In this document: positions 37,956 to 45,677 of the stretch, one piece after another
How the letters are laid out: each line of letters begins with the position of its first letter
Position numbering within the stretch: the first letter of the stretch is position 1
NCBI RefSeq assembly: GCF_036014195.1
Contig: NZ_CP107918.1
Coordinates: 3,038,001 to 3,102,000, forward strand
DNA from: Streptomyces sp. NBC_00442
GTDB lineage: Bacteria > Actinomycetota > Actinomycetes > Streptomycetales > Streptomycetaceae
Direction: 5' to 3'
DNA: 64,000 nucleotides
The notes under the pieces: model-generated
Database searches by the model: none
The model's input: the letters and a program-made list of their open reading frames with translations, nothing else
Told to the model about the DNA's origin: nothing
Program-made: the position numbers and the translations under genes

Positions 37956-38597
37956 ATGCCGCAGCACATGGAACAGCCCGAAGCCGCGCCGCCGACCACA
38001 CCCCCCTCGCCCCCCTCACCCCCCTCGCCCCACCAGGCCGTACTGGACGAAGTCGGTCCCCGGCTCAAGCGGCTGCGCGCGCGGCGCGGGCTGAGCCTGG
38101 CCGCGCTCTCCGCGACGACCGGGATCTCCAAGAGCACGTTGTCCCGCCTGGAGTCCGGCCAGCGCCGCCCCAGCCTCGAACTCCTGCTCCCGCTCGCCAC
38201 CGCGTACGCCGTGCCGCTCGACGACCTGGTCGGCGCGCCCGAGGTCGGCGATCCCCGGGTGCGGCTCAGCCCGCGCCCGTTGCCGCACGGCGGCACTTTC
38301 GTCCCGCTGACCAAGACGCCGGGCCCCCTCCAGGCGTACAAGCTCCTCATCCCGCACCGAGGCACCGAGCCCGACCTGCGCTCGCACAAGGGCTACGAGT
38401 GGCTGTACGTCCTCGACGGCAGGCTGCGGCTCGTCCTCGGCGAGCACGACCTGGTGCTCGGTCCTGGCGAGGTCGCCGAGTGGGACACGAAGGTGCCGCA
38501 CTGGTTCAGCAGCGCGGACGGCCGCCCGGTGGAGGTGCTGAGCCTGTTCGGCCGGCAGGGCGAGCGGATGCACGTGAGGGCGAAGCCGAAGGGGTGA
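37956..38597 (+). CDS. XRE-family regulator with C-terminal cupin domain
   Basis: This is a 213-residue protein with a Pro-rich leader, an XRE HTH (about 30-85, SLAALSATTGISKSTLSRLESGQRRPS) and a cupin fold (about 105-205). The small-molecule-binding part includes YKLLIPHRG and GYEWLYVLDGRLRLVLG. Such regulators usually repress a neighbouring transporter or enzyme. The divergent MFS gene and the downstream aminotransferase are candidates. The ATG at 37956 is chosen; 37968 is also possible. Confidence 0.9.
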   Translation: MPQHMEQPEAAPPTTPPSPPSPPSPHQAVLDEVGPRLKRLRARRGLSLAALSATTGISKSTLSRLESGQRRPSLELLLPLATAYAVPLDDLVGAPEVGDPRVRLSPRPLPHGGTFVPLTKTPGPLQAYKLLIPHRGTEPDLRSHKGYEWLYVLDGRLRLVLGEHDLVLGPGEVAEWDTKVPHWFSSADGRPVEVLSLFGRQGERMHVRAKPKG

Positions 38598-38659
38598 GGC
38601 TCCGTCATGTCTCTCTCAAATACCGTGTCTTATAGCAGAGTTGACCGGCCGAGCCTCCC

Positions 38660-39856
38660 CTATCCCTTCAGCGCGCGACCGAGCCGGGCGAGCCCTTCCC
38701 GGATCTCGTCCGGGGCCGAGGTGACGAAGCAGAGCCGCAGGGAGGCGACGTCGGGGGTACCGGCGAAGAAGGGCGCGCCGGGGACGTAGGCGACGTCGTG
38801 CTCAACCACCTTGGGCAGCAGGGCCGTTGCGTCATGGCCGGCCGGAAGCCTGACCCACAGGAACATGCCGCCCCGGGGCCTGTTCCAGGTGGAGCCCTCG
38901 GGCAGCGCGTCGGCGAGGCCCGCGAGCATGGCGTCCCGGCGCTCACCGTAGGCGGCCCGGATCAGGGCGAGGTGGGCGTCGAGGTCGCGGTCCGCGAGGT
39001 AGCGGGCGGCGGCGAGCTGGTTGACGGTCGGCGTGTGCAGGTCCGAGGCCTGCTTGGCTATGACGCAGGCGCGCAGCAGGTCGTGCGGAGCGCGCATCCA
39101 GCCGATGCGCAGACCGGGAGCCATGATCTTGGAGTAGCTGCTGAGCAGCACGGTACGGTCGGCGGCGTCCTCGTACGAGGAGATCCACGGCACGTGCTCG
39201 CCCTCGTAGCGCAGCTCGCCGTACGGATCGTCCTCCACGATCCACAGCCCGCGCCGCACGGCGACATCCGCGACGGCCCGGCGCCGCGCGGCGGTCATGG
39301 TGCGGCCGGTCGGGTTCTGGAAGGTGGGCACGGAGTAGAACAGCTTGGGCCGCTCGCTCGCGACGAGCGCGTCGAGCGCGGCCGGGTCGGGGCCGTCCTC
39401 GTCGCAGGGCACGGCGACGACGCGCGCCCCGGCGAAGCCGAAGACCTGCAACGCGGCGAGGTAGCAGGGGTCTTCGACCAGGACGACATCGCCGGGTTCG
39501 AGCAGCGCGGCGGCGAGGAGGGTGAGTCCCTGCTGGGAGCCGGTGGTGATGAGCAGGTCGTCGGCGTCCGTGGCGAGCCCGCGCTTGGTGACCCGGTCCG
39601 CGGTGGCGGCCCGCAGCGCCGGGCTTCCCTCGGTCGTGGAGTACTGGAGCGCGGTGGCCGCCTGCTCGTCGAGCACGGCCCGGAACGCGGCGGCCATGCC
39701 CGCGCCGTCGAACATCTCGGGTGCGGGCAGGCCACCGGCGAAGGAGATCACCTCGGGCCGTGCGGTCAGCGCCAGGATCTCCCGTACGGGGGAGGCACCG
39801 ACGGACGCGGCACGCGCGGCGAGCGGGGGCACGGCGGCCGAAGAGGCGGCGGGCAT
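38660..39856 (-). CDS. PLP-dependent aminotransferase class I/II (2-aminoadipate aminotransferase-like)
   Basis: This is a 398-residue fold-type I PLP enzyme. The PLP lysine lies in LLSSYSKIMAPGLRIGW, the cofactor Asp-Tyr pair in EDDPYGELRY, and the phosphate-binding segment TTGSQQGL near residue 110. The LysN/KAT-like subgroup is suggested by SFAGGLPAPEMF and QNPTGRTM. It lacks the GntR DNA-binding domain of MocR regulators. Substrate is unknown. The ATG at 39856 follows AGGAG. Confidence 0.9.
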   Translation of the reverse strand: MPAASSAAVPPLAARAASVGASPVREILALTARPEVISFAGGLPAPEMFDGAGMAAAFRAVLDEQAATALQYSTTEGSPALRAATADRVTKRGLATDADDLLITTGSQQGLTLLAAALLEPGDVVLVEDPCYLAALQVFGFAGARVVAVPCDEDGPDPAALDALVASERPKLFYSVPTFQNPTGRTMTAARRRAVADVAVRRGLWIVEDDPYGELRYEGEHVPWISSYEDAADRTVLLSSYSKIMAPGLRIGWMRAPHDLLRACVIAKQASDLHTPTVNQLAAARYLADRDLDAHLALIRAAYGERRDAMLAGLADALPEGSTWNRPRGGMFLWVRLPAGHDATALLPKVVEHDVAYVPGAPFFAGTPDVASLRLCFVTSAPDEIREGLARLGRALKG

Positions 39857-39991
39857 GGGGCGGCTCCTGTCGGTTTGCTCGGACGTCCTACTACCCGGCA
39901 CCCTACGCAGCGCCCCATGGCCGACATCCGGCCATTCCACCATCCGGTCACCCGTCTCGGCATGCGGTCGCAGGGAGGCGCGGCGCGCGGC

Positions 39992-40396
39992 TCAACTCGG
40001 CCCAGGGCAAAGGAATGCGCACCACACCGTCTTGCCGGGGTCGCGCTCCCCCACCCCCCACTTGTCGGCCACCGCCTCGACGAGCAGCAGCCCGCGCCCG
40101 CCCTCGGCCCCCGCGTCCGCCCCCTTCGCGATCCCGGGCACCCCGGCCCCGCTGTCCTGCACCTCGACCCGCAGCACGGCCCCGTCGCACAGCCCCATCC
40201 GCAACAGGAACCCCCGCCCCGGCGGCACCCCGTGCAGCAGCGCGTTGGTGACGAGCTCGCTGACACACAGCAGCACGTCGTCGCGCCGGTGCGCGAACCC
40301 CCAGTCGGAGAGGGCCTCCTCGGCGAACTCCCGCGCGGCGGGCACGGATTGGCGCCGCCGGGCGTAGAAACGTTCGCGGATTTCGTTCTCGGTCAT
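39992..40396 (-). CDS. Serine-kinase-like HATPase (anti-sigma factor type)
   Basis: This is a 134-residue small GHKL ATPase of the RsbW/SpoIIAB-like group. It has the N-box LLCVSELVTNALLHG, the G1 box VEVQDSGAGVP and G2-like GGRGLLLVEAVADKWG. In Streptomyces such proteins often stand beside XRE-DUF397 gene pairs, as here, where it is divergent from an XRE-DUF5753 gene. Partner sigma factor or substrate is unknown. Confidence 0.88.
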   Translation of the reverse strand: MTENEIRERFYARRRQSVPAAREFAEEALSDWGFAHRRDDVLLCVSELVTNALLHGVPPGRGFLLRMGLCDGAVLRVEVQDSGAGVPGIAKGADAGAEGGRGLLLVEAVADKWGVGERDPGKTVWCAFLCPGPS

Positions 40397-40439
40397 GAGG
40401 GGAGGGTTGCGGGAGGGGCGGGCCGGGGTGCAGTGCGCC

Positions 40440-40486
40440 GACCCGTACAACAATTCTGTACGGGTCGCGAAGGCGTAACGTACGGG
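40440..40486. promoter_or_regulatory. Operator-like inverted repeat between HATPase and XRE-DUF5753 genes
   Basis: GACCCGTACA (40440-40449) and its exact complement (40457-40466) are separated by 7 nt. A third half-site GTACGGG lies at 40480-40486, 22 bp (about two helical turns) from the second. The XRE start follows at 40492. Confidence 0.6.
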
Positions 40487-40491
40487 CGGGC

Positions 40492-41337
40492 ATGGGGAGT
40501 TGGTGGAACATGCGACGCCCAAGGAAGCGGTCCCGGAAGAACACGTCGGCGATGAAACTGGTCGGCGCCCTCGTGGCGAACTTCAGGGAAGCCGCCGGCA
40601 TGACCCAGAAGGAACTCGCCCATCGTGCCCTCCTTCACCTGGAGATGATCGCGTCGATCGAACAGGGTCGCCGCCTCCTCAAACCCGACCTGGCCCGCCT
40701 GCTCGACCGCATCCTCGACACCAAGGGCGCCCTGGAGACGGCGGTGGCCAACATGCCGGAGATCGATCTGATCCCGGCGTGGGCGGAGGAGTACATGGAC
40801 CTGGAGCGGGAGGCCGTCGCGCTGTCCTGGTTCGAGAACCAGGTCCTGCCGGGCCTGCTCCAGACGGAGAACTACGCGCAGGCGGTGTTCCTGAGCAAGG
40901 TGCCCGCGATGAGCGAGGACGAGATCGTCGCGCAGACCGCGAAGCGGTTGGAGCGGCAGGAGATACTGCACCAGAAGGAGCCGCCGACGATCAGCTTCGT
41001 CATCTCCGAGGCCATCCTGCGGGACCGCTTGGGCAGCGACGCGGTGTACACCGAGATGTTGCGACACCTGCGTGTGTGCGCCTCCCTGCCGGGCCTCACC
41101 CTCCAGGTGATGCCACTGGGAAGGCATACCCATGCCGGACTCGACGGCCCGTTCATCCTGGTGGAGACTCCGGATCACCAGCACTTGGGCTACGCCGAGA
41201 CCCAACGGGGTAGCCAGCTCGTCTCCGAGCCCGACGAGGTCAGTATCCTCGCGCAGAAATATGCGATGCTGCGGACGCAGGCCCTCAACTCCGAGCAGAC
41301 GAAGGGCTTGTTGGACCGGCTACTAGGAGAGCAATGA
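40492..41337 (+). CDS. XRE-family regulator with DUF5753 domain (WhiJ-like)
   Basis: This is a 281-residue protein: a basic leader, an XRE HTH (about 25-80, GMTQKELAHRALLHLEMIASIEQG) and a DUF5753 domain (about 95-278). The domain opens WFENQVLPGLLQTENYA and includes EAILRDRLG and QVMPLGRH, all typical. Streptomyces carry dozens of such genes paired with a DUF397 gene. Members such as WhiJ affect development. The next gene overlaps by ATGA. Start ATG 40492, or 40510. Confidence 0.92.
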   Translation: MGSWWNMRRPRKRSRKNTSAMKLVGALVANFREAAGMTQKELAHRALLHLEMIASIEQGRRLLKPDLARLLDRILDTKGALETAVANMPEIDLIPAWAEEYMDLEREAVALSWFENQVLPGLLQTENYAQAVFLSKVPAMSEDEIVAQTAKRLERQEILHQKEPPTISFVISEAILRDRLGSDAVYTEMLRHLRVCASLPGLTLQVMPLGRHTHAGLDGPFILVETPDHQHLGYAETQRGSQLVSEPDEVSILAQKYAMLRTQALNSEQTKGLLDRLLGEQ

Positions 41338-41567
41338 GCATCGCACTTGCGTGGTTCAAGTCCAGCTACAGCGGTGACGAAGGCGGCGCCTGCCTCGAAA
41401 TCGCCTGCGACTGGCACAAGTCCAGCTACAGCGGCAGCGAGGGCGGTGCGTGTGTGGAGGTGGCGACCCACCCCTCAGCGGTCCACGTCCGGGACTCCAA
41501 GAACCCGGAGGGCCCGGCGCTCACCCTGAACCCCACGGCGTGGCACGGTTTCGTCAGCGCGCTCTGA
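41334..41567 (+). CDS. DUF397 protein with internally duplicated motif
   Basis: This is a 77-residue partner of the XRE-DUF5753 regulator, translationally coupled through an ATGA overlap. DUF397 proteins are small and normally contain one WRKSSYSGxxGGxCVEVA motif. Here the motif occurs twice in tandem (WFKSSYSGDEGGACLEIA, then WHKSSYSGSEGGACVEVA), followed by the usual VRDSKNPEGPAL end. Function is unsettled; an antitoxin-like or effector-modulating role has been proposed for such pairs. Confidence 0.92.
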   Translation: MSIALAWFKSSYSGDEGGACLEIACDWHKSSYSGSEGGACVEVATHPSAVHVRDSKNPEGPALTLNPTAWHGFVSAL

Positions 41568-41583
41568 ACCAGCTCCGCCAGGG

Positions 41584-42282
41584 TCAGACGTTGTGCGTGG
41601 GGTAGACCTCGACGTCACCGTACGAGCCCTTGACGTTACCCGCACCCGAGGGCCAGTTCAGCGTGATGGTGTGGGTCTCGTTCGGCGGCGTCACCAGGAT
41701 GTTGGTGGGGTGCGAGAGGCTCTTGCCGCTGGCGTCGATGGTGTACGCGATGTCGAAGACGGCGGCGTCGCCGGGCTTCAGGGTGGTGATGCGGGGCTGG
41801 GCCTGACCACGGGTTATGGGGTTCGAGGTGTGGTCGGCGTCCTTGATGTCGACGCCCGCGAAACCGGTGGCGGAGCAGGTGGTGGAACCGCGGTTGATCA
41901 TCGTGATGTTGATGCGGCCGGAGGTCTTGTCGGGCGCGGCGTTCTGGGCGTCGATGGCCAGGTCCTGCGTCTTGCAGAACGTGGTCTTGCCGTCACCCTT
42001 GCCCGTACCGTTCACGGCGCCGTTGGCGGAGCCCTTGGCGCCGCCGGACTTGCCACTGCCGGAGGTGGAGCCGCCACCGCCGGAGGTCTTCGCGCCGCCG
42101 TTGGACGCGGCCGAGCCGGAGGAGTCGGAGGAGCCGGGGTCGGCGGTGGCCGGGGCGGGCGCGGCCGAGGAGGACGAACCGGCGGCCTGACCGTTGGAGG
42201 AGTCGTCGCCGTTGCAGGCGGTGAGCGAGAACGTGGCGGCGACACCGAGGGCGGCGAGCGCGGCGATGCGGGTGAGCTTCAT
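41584..42282 (-). CDS. DUF4232 lipoprotein
   Basis: This is a 232-residue exported lipoprotein with lipobox LTAC, a Ser/Gly/Lys-rich linker (about 30-100), then a DUF4232 domain with Cys residues in TTFCKTQDL and STTCSATGF. It is related in design to the lipoprotein at 32563 but differs in linker and sequence. Function is unknown. The ATG at 42282 follows a GGGGGA site. Confidence 0.87.
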   Translation of the reverse strand: MKLTRIAALAALGVAATFSLTACNGDDSSNGQAAGSSSSAAPAPATADPGSSDSSGSAASNGGAKTSGGGGSTSGSGKSGGAKGSANGAVNGTGKGDGKTTFCKTQDLAIDAQNAAPDKTSGRINITMINRGSTTCSATGFAGVDIKDADHTSNPITRGQAQPRITTLKPGDAAVFDIAYTIDASGKSLSHPTNILVTPPNETHTITLNWPSGAGNVKGSYGDVEVYPTHNV

Positions 42283-42911
42283 GGTTCCCCCAGGGAGAGG
42301 CGTTCGGTCGTTCGGTCAGAACTATTTGTAACTCGCAGCGAGTTACGAGCGGTCTCCCACAAGGTCTTCGTTCTGTCACAGGCGCCGCACATGAACAGCG
42401 TTCAGGACGGGCCGCATTGGCCGGAACCCCACGGTTGCGTTACTACCGCACAAGGCACGGCAGTTGGGGCTCGACTCACGTTGCAGCTCACAACGGTCCG
42501 GGCGCTCCGCCCACGAGTAGAAGCCGCCGGTGGGAAGGACGGCCTGGGTTCCGTAACTCCGCCGGACTGAGCCATCCACCGCGAGTACTGGCGCTCGTCG
42601 GCGTGCGCGCCGCCGGCCGACCGGTCAGCGCCGTCCGCAGCCGTTCAGCATCCACGCGGTCACGGCCCCGGCGCCGTACAGGGCTCTGGACCGCGCTGGC
42701 AATTGTGCGCCGATACCAAGTCCGCCGACGTCCCCACCAGCCCGTCGCTGTGCAGCACCGCGTCCGCGAATTCGACCAGTGGGCCGCGCCGCCCCGTCAG
42801 GCACTAAGCCGAGGCGAATCCTGGCCTGACCCGGTCAGGGGACGCGCTGTTCAAGTCCAGCCCTGGTTCCAGAGTTACGGGCTCGGGCTGAACGGCCGTG
42901 GAAACGGCACA
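42283..42911. other. 629-bp stretch without an intact gene
   Basis: This lies between the DUF4232 lipoprotein gene and the immunity candidate. It contains the probable transposase remnant in the middle and the divergent upstream sequence of the lipoprotein. An open plus-strand reading (42417-42977) exists but its composition is not protein-like. Confidence 0.5.
42535..42800 (-). pseudogene. Remnant of an IS701-like transposase
   Basis: On the minus strand, in shifting frames, three pieces read like parts of IS701-type transposases: LVEFADAVLHSDGLVG with a preceding RRGP (about 42720-42791), VDAERLRTALTGRPA (about 42621-42670), and VLAVDGSVRRS (about 42555-42590). They are in the right order, with stops and frameshifts between them. 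No terminal inverted repeats were identified. Assignment is from memory of the family and needs a database search. Confidence 0.4.
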
Positions 42912-43385
42912 TCAGAGTGGACTGTCGGGTTCCTTCGTCCACTCAGCCTGAAGGTCAACGGCACGTACAGTAATTGAAGCGTCAGTCAAGGCGATCTCGT
43001 GAGCGAAGCCGTTTTCGTCGACCGGGAGGATCTCATCGAGGAGGACGGTCTCGACGTCCATCCAGTCGATGGAGTGCGCATAGTCGATGGCGAAGTGGGT
43101 CACACCGAGATACTTGAGGCGCAAGCCTGCATCATGCTTCCAGCGATTCGGCGAGAATTCCAGGACAAGGCCCCCACTCTTGTCGGTGGCCACCTGAACT
43201 CCGGACAGCTCAAGATCTTTCACGCAGCGAGTATTGCCGTGACCCATATCATAATGCGCTGGATCTGATGCAAAAGCCCAGGCGCCGGGGGGCAACTTGT
43301 CGCGCAGCTTGGGGAGTTCCTCCAGGTAGGCCATTGGGTCGAGATAGAACCCGCCAGACTCCCAGACCGCCGTGACGTACTTCAT
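42912..43385 (-). CDS. Candidate immunity protein for the Rhs toxin
   Basis: This is a 157-residue protein with no family I can name. Its ATG overlaps the stop of the Rhs-like toxin gene (ATGA), the classic position of a cognate immunity gene. The first 92 residues match about three quarters of positions with the N-terminus of the upstream Rhs chimera, including PPGAWAFASDP, HYDMGHGN and VATDKSGGLVLEF. The C-terminal 65 residues are acidic and unique to this copy. Small, acidic and soluble without a signal peptide, it fits a cytoplasmic toxin neutraliser. Binding is not shown. Confidence 0.7.
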   Translation of the reverse strand: MKYVTAVWESGGFYLDPMAYLEELPKLRDKLPPGAWAFASDPAHYDMGHGNTRCVKDLELSGVQVATDKSGGLVLEFSPNRWKHDAGLRLKYLGVTHFAIDYAHSIDWMDVETVLLDEILPVDENGFAHEIALTDASITVRAVDLQAEWTKEPDSPL

Positions 43386-43435
43386 TTGCACCCTTCCGCT
43401 GCGAGAGGCGGTCGCCTCCACTTGTCTCCTGTGAT
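43110..43435. repeat. Direct repeat, left copy
   Basis: This covers the start of the intact immunity gene plus about 50 bp of the toxin 3' end. It is paired with 45260-45590 in the same orientation. Shared blocks include GTGGAGGCGACCGC and CGCAGCGGAAGG just before the two ATGs. Confidence 0.75.
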
Positions 43436-45535
43436 GTCTTCCGTCCCCTTCTCCCCAATGCGGTGGACGTTGCGGAGCTCCTCGATCATTCGCCCCTTGA
43501 TGGCATTCTCCACAGCTGGCGGCACCTCGACGTCTGAGCCCTTGATGCCGTGCTTGTTGAACCATCCCTGGCTGTTGAACACCCCGACCTCGCGCATGGA
43601 CTTATCATAGACGTGGATCTCCACATCCCTTCCCTTGTTACCCACGGGCCAAGTATCCCGTCGCCCCGTGTACCCATGCCCGAAGTTCAGCGGGTTCTTC
43701 GGCCCCGATGGCCCCTTACCGGACAGGCCCAGGGGGTCACGCCAGCCCAACGGGTTCAAGACGTAACCGTGGTGATCCGGAGCCGGGTCAAGCCCTAGAG
43801 GGTCAGGGCTGAGGTAACGAGCTGTTTCAGGGTCGTAGTAGCGGAAATGATTGTAATGCAGGCCCGTTTCCGAGTCGGCGTACTGGCCCGGAAAACGCAG
43901 AGGGCAACCATCACCGGATGAATCGTCCGGATCCGAGAGCGTGTTACCCCAGAGTGTCGTGCGTCGCTGCCAGACTATTTCCCCGCATGCTGTGATCAGC
44001 TCGGTTGGAGTGCCGAGAACATCTGTGATCAGGGCCTGCTGCACCGGAATGACCTCGTCAACCGTATCGTCAGCCAGCTGCGCCAGGAAGGAATCGTTCG
44101 CGGACGCGGCCCGTGCTCGATGACTGGTTTGGGAGACAGGCCGGTGGGGGTCATCGGGCGCGTAATCCCACGTCGTAATCTGCCCGTCGGGCTCTATTTG
44201 TTCGACGAGGTGTACCCCCGACCACACGAATTCCGTACGCGTGCTCTCCTCGGCGGCTCCCGAGACTCTTTGTTTCGAGATCCGCCGGCCGAGTGGGTCA
44301 TAGGCGTACTGCCATCGCTCAGCGTTCGGCGTGGTCACTTCGATGAGACGGTCTTCGGCGTCCCAGCTGTAAGTCCAGACGCGGCGCCGGCCGTTGAGCA
44401 GCTTGCGGGTCTTCCGGACGAGGCGTCCTTGAGCATCATGTTCGTAGCGTGTACACCCGGCGCGGCGGATGAGCGTCCCGTCGAACTCGCGTGCCTCTGA
44501 ACCCCCGCCACCCGGTGCGGCAGCATGAACCAACGCGCCCGACGCGTCGTATGCGTACTGCTCACCCCATCCATGCGCCCGCACGCTTTTGACTCGGCCT
44601 GTGGAGTCGAGGTCGTAACGACGGGTGCCGGCGGTGAGTTCGCGAACTTCCGTGATGACGCCATCGGCACGGTGCCGGTACGCACGGTGCTGCACAAGGC
44701 GGCCCCTGCCGACCTCGTCTGCGTTCACGGAGAGGGCCTGAGTGATCAGCAGCCCCTCCGGCGCCCACTCCTGCCGAAGAGTGACGGAATCGCCGATTCG
44801 CCTCTCGACCTCTCGTCCTGCGGCATCAAATTCAAAGGTCGATGGCCCTGCCACCGAGCGCAACTCAACTGGGCGTCCAGCCGGGTCATATGTCCAGTGT
44901 GAGGACCATCCGGATGCCGTCGTGCGGCGGGTACGCTGCCCAAGGACATCGTGGGCGTGTGTGACTCGCATCCCATTGGTGCTCTCTGCCACTGTCCGTC
45001 CGACGGAATCTCGCTCAAGCACAATTTCCGCATGCGCGTTCACGGCACGCCCTAGGTTGCCGTCCCGTCCATACTCGAACGTCGTGGCAATATCGCTTCC
45101 GGAGCTCTGTTTCGTAACTCGTCCCAGCGAATCGCGTTCAAACTGAACCGTCTCGCCCGCACCGTTGGTTCGCGTAACCAAATGACCGGCAGCGTTGTGG
45201 CTGTAGGTAGTGGTGCGCCCATTGAAGTCCGTCTCAGCCGAGACTCGACCGCACGCGTCATAGCTGAGGCGCAAACCGGCATCGTGCTTCCAGGGATTCG
45301 GCGCGAACTCCAGGACGAGACCCCCGCTCTTGTCGGTCGCCACCCGTACGCCGGCAAGCTGGAGATTCTTCACGCATCTCTGGTTGCCGTGCCCCATGTC
45401 ATAGTGACCGGGATCGGAAGCGAAGGCCCAGGCACCGGGAGGCAACTCGGCCTGTAGGCGCGGCAATTCATCGATGTAGGGCCTGGGGTCGATGGAGAAG
45501 CCGCCGTCCTCCCAGACGACCATGGCGTACTTCAT
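43382..45535 (-). CDS. Chimera: immunity-protein half fused to Rhs/YD-repeat core and toxin tip
   Basis: This is a 717-residue reading frame with three parts. Residues 1-92 are a paralogue of the downstream immunity protein. Residues about 93-540 are YD repeats of the Rhs type (such as YDACGRVSAETDFNGRTTTYSH and YDPLGRR). The Rhs core follows with GQYADSETGLHYNHFRYYDPETARYLSPDPLGL and NPLGWRDPLGL. About 110 residues after SGKG form a variable toxin tip of unknown fold (with GYTGRRDTWPVGNKGRDVEIHVYDKS). There is no secretion signal or N-terminal Rhs domain. It may be an orphan/silent Rhs cassette or a new expressed form. Confidence 0.75.
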   Translation of the reverse strand: MKYAMVVWEDGGFSIDPRPYIDELPRLQAELPPGAWAFASDPGHYDMGHGNQRCVKNLQLAGVRVATDKSGGLVLEFAPNPWKHDAGLRLSYDACGRVSAETDFNGRTTTYSHNAAGHLVTRTNGAGETVQFERDSLGRVTKQSSGSDIATTFEYGRDGNLGRAVNAHAEIVLERDSVGRTVAESTNGMRVTHAHDVLGQRTRRTTASGWSSHWTYDPAGRPVELRSVAGPSTFEFDAAGREVERRIGDSVTLRQEWAPEGLLITQALSVNADEVGRGRLVQHRAYRHRADGVITEVRELTAGTRRYDLDSTGRVKSVRAHGWGEQYAYDASGALVHAAAPGGGGSEAREFDGTLIRRAGCTRYEHDAQGRLVRKTRKLLNGRRRVWTYSWDAEDRLIEVTTPNAERWQYAYDPLGRRISKQRVSGAAEESTRTEFVWSGVHLVEQIEPDGQITTWDYAPDDPHRPVSQTSHRARAASANDSFLAQLADDTVDEVIPVQQALITDVLGTPTELITACGEIVWQRRTTLWGNTLSDPDDSSGDGCPLRFPGQYADSETGLHYNHFRYYDPETARYLSPDPLGLDPAPDHHGYVLNPLGWRDPLGLSGKGPSGPKNPLNFGHGYTGRRDTWPVGNKGRDVEIHVYDKSMREVGVFNSQGWFNKHGIKGSDVEVPPAVENAIKGRMIEELRNVHRIGEKGTEDITGDKWRRPPLAAEGCK

Positions 45536-45590
45536 GCGCAACCTTCCGCTGCGATGGGGACGGGGGAAGCGGTCGCCTCCACGCGCCCGG
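45260..45590. repeat. Direct repeat, right copy, with remnant of an older toxin end
   Basis: This holds the immunity-like first 92 codons of the chimera and, upstream of its ATG, about 50 bp matching the 3' end of the toxin gene (reading AAEGC before the stop, with an indel). It implies that a toxin-immunity pair once stood here. Confidence 0.7.
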
Positions 45591-45677
45591 GTGCTGCCCT
45601 GGGGATGGTCCAGGAGAGGGCCCTGGGGATGCGTCCCACCGAGCCCGGGGCGGCCCCGGACCGGCTGCCCTCCCCGC

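Noticed and set aside
42850..42866. GTTCAAGTCC, like a tRNA T-loop
   Set aside because: No acceptor stem, anticodon arm or D-arm at the right distance.
42417..42977. 186-residue plus-strand frame in the gene-poor stretch
   Set aside because: Arg/Ser-rich, no fold-like pattern; the opposite strand shows a transposase relic instead.
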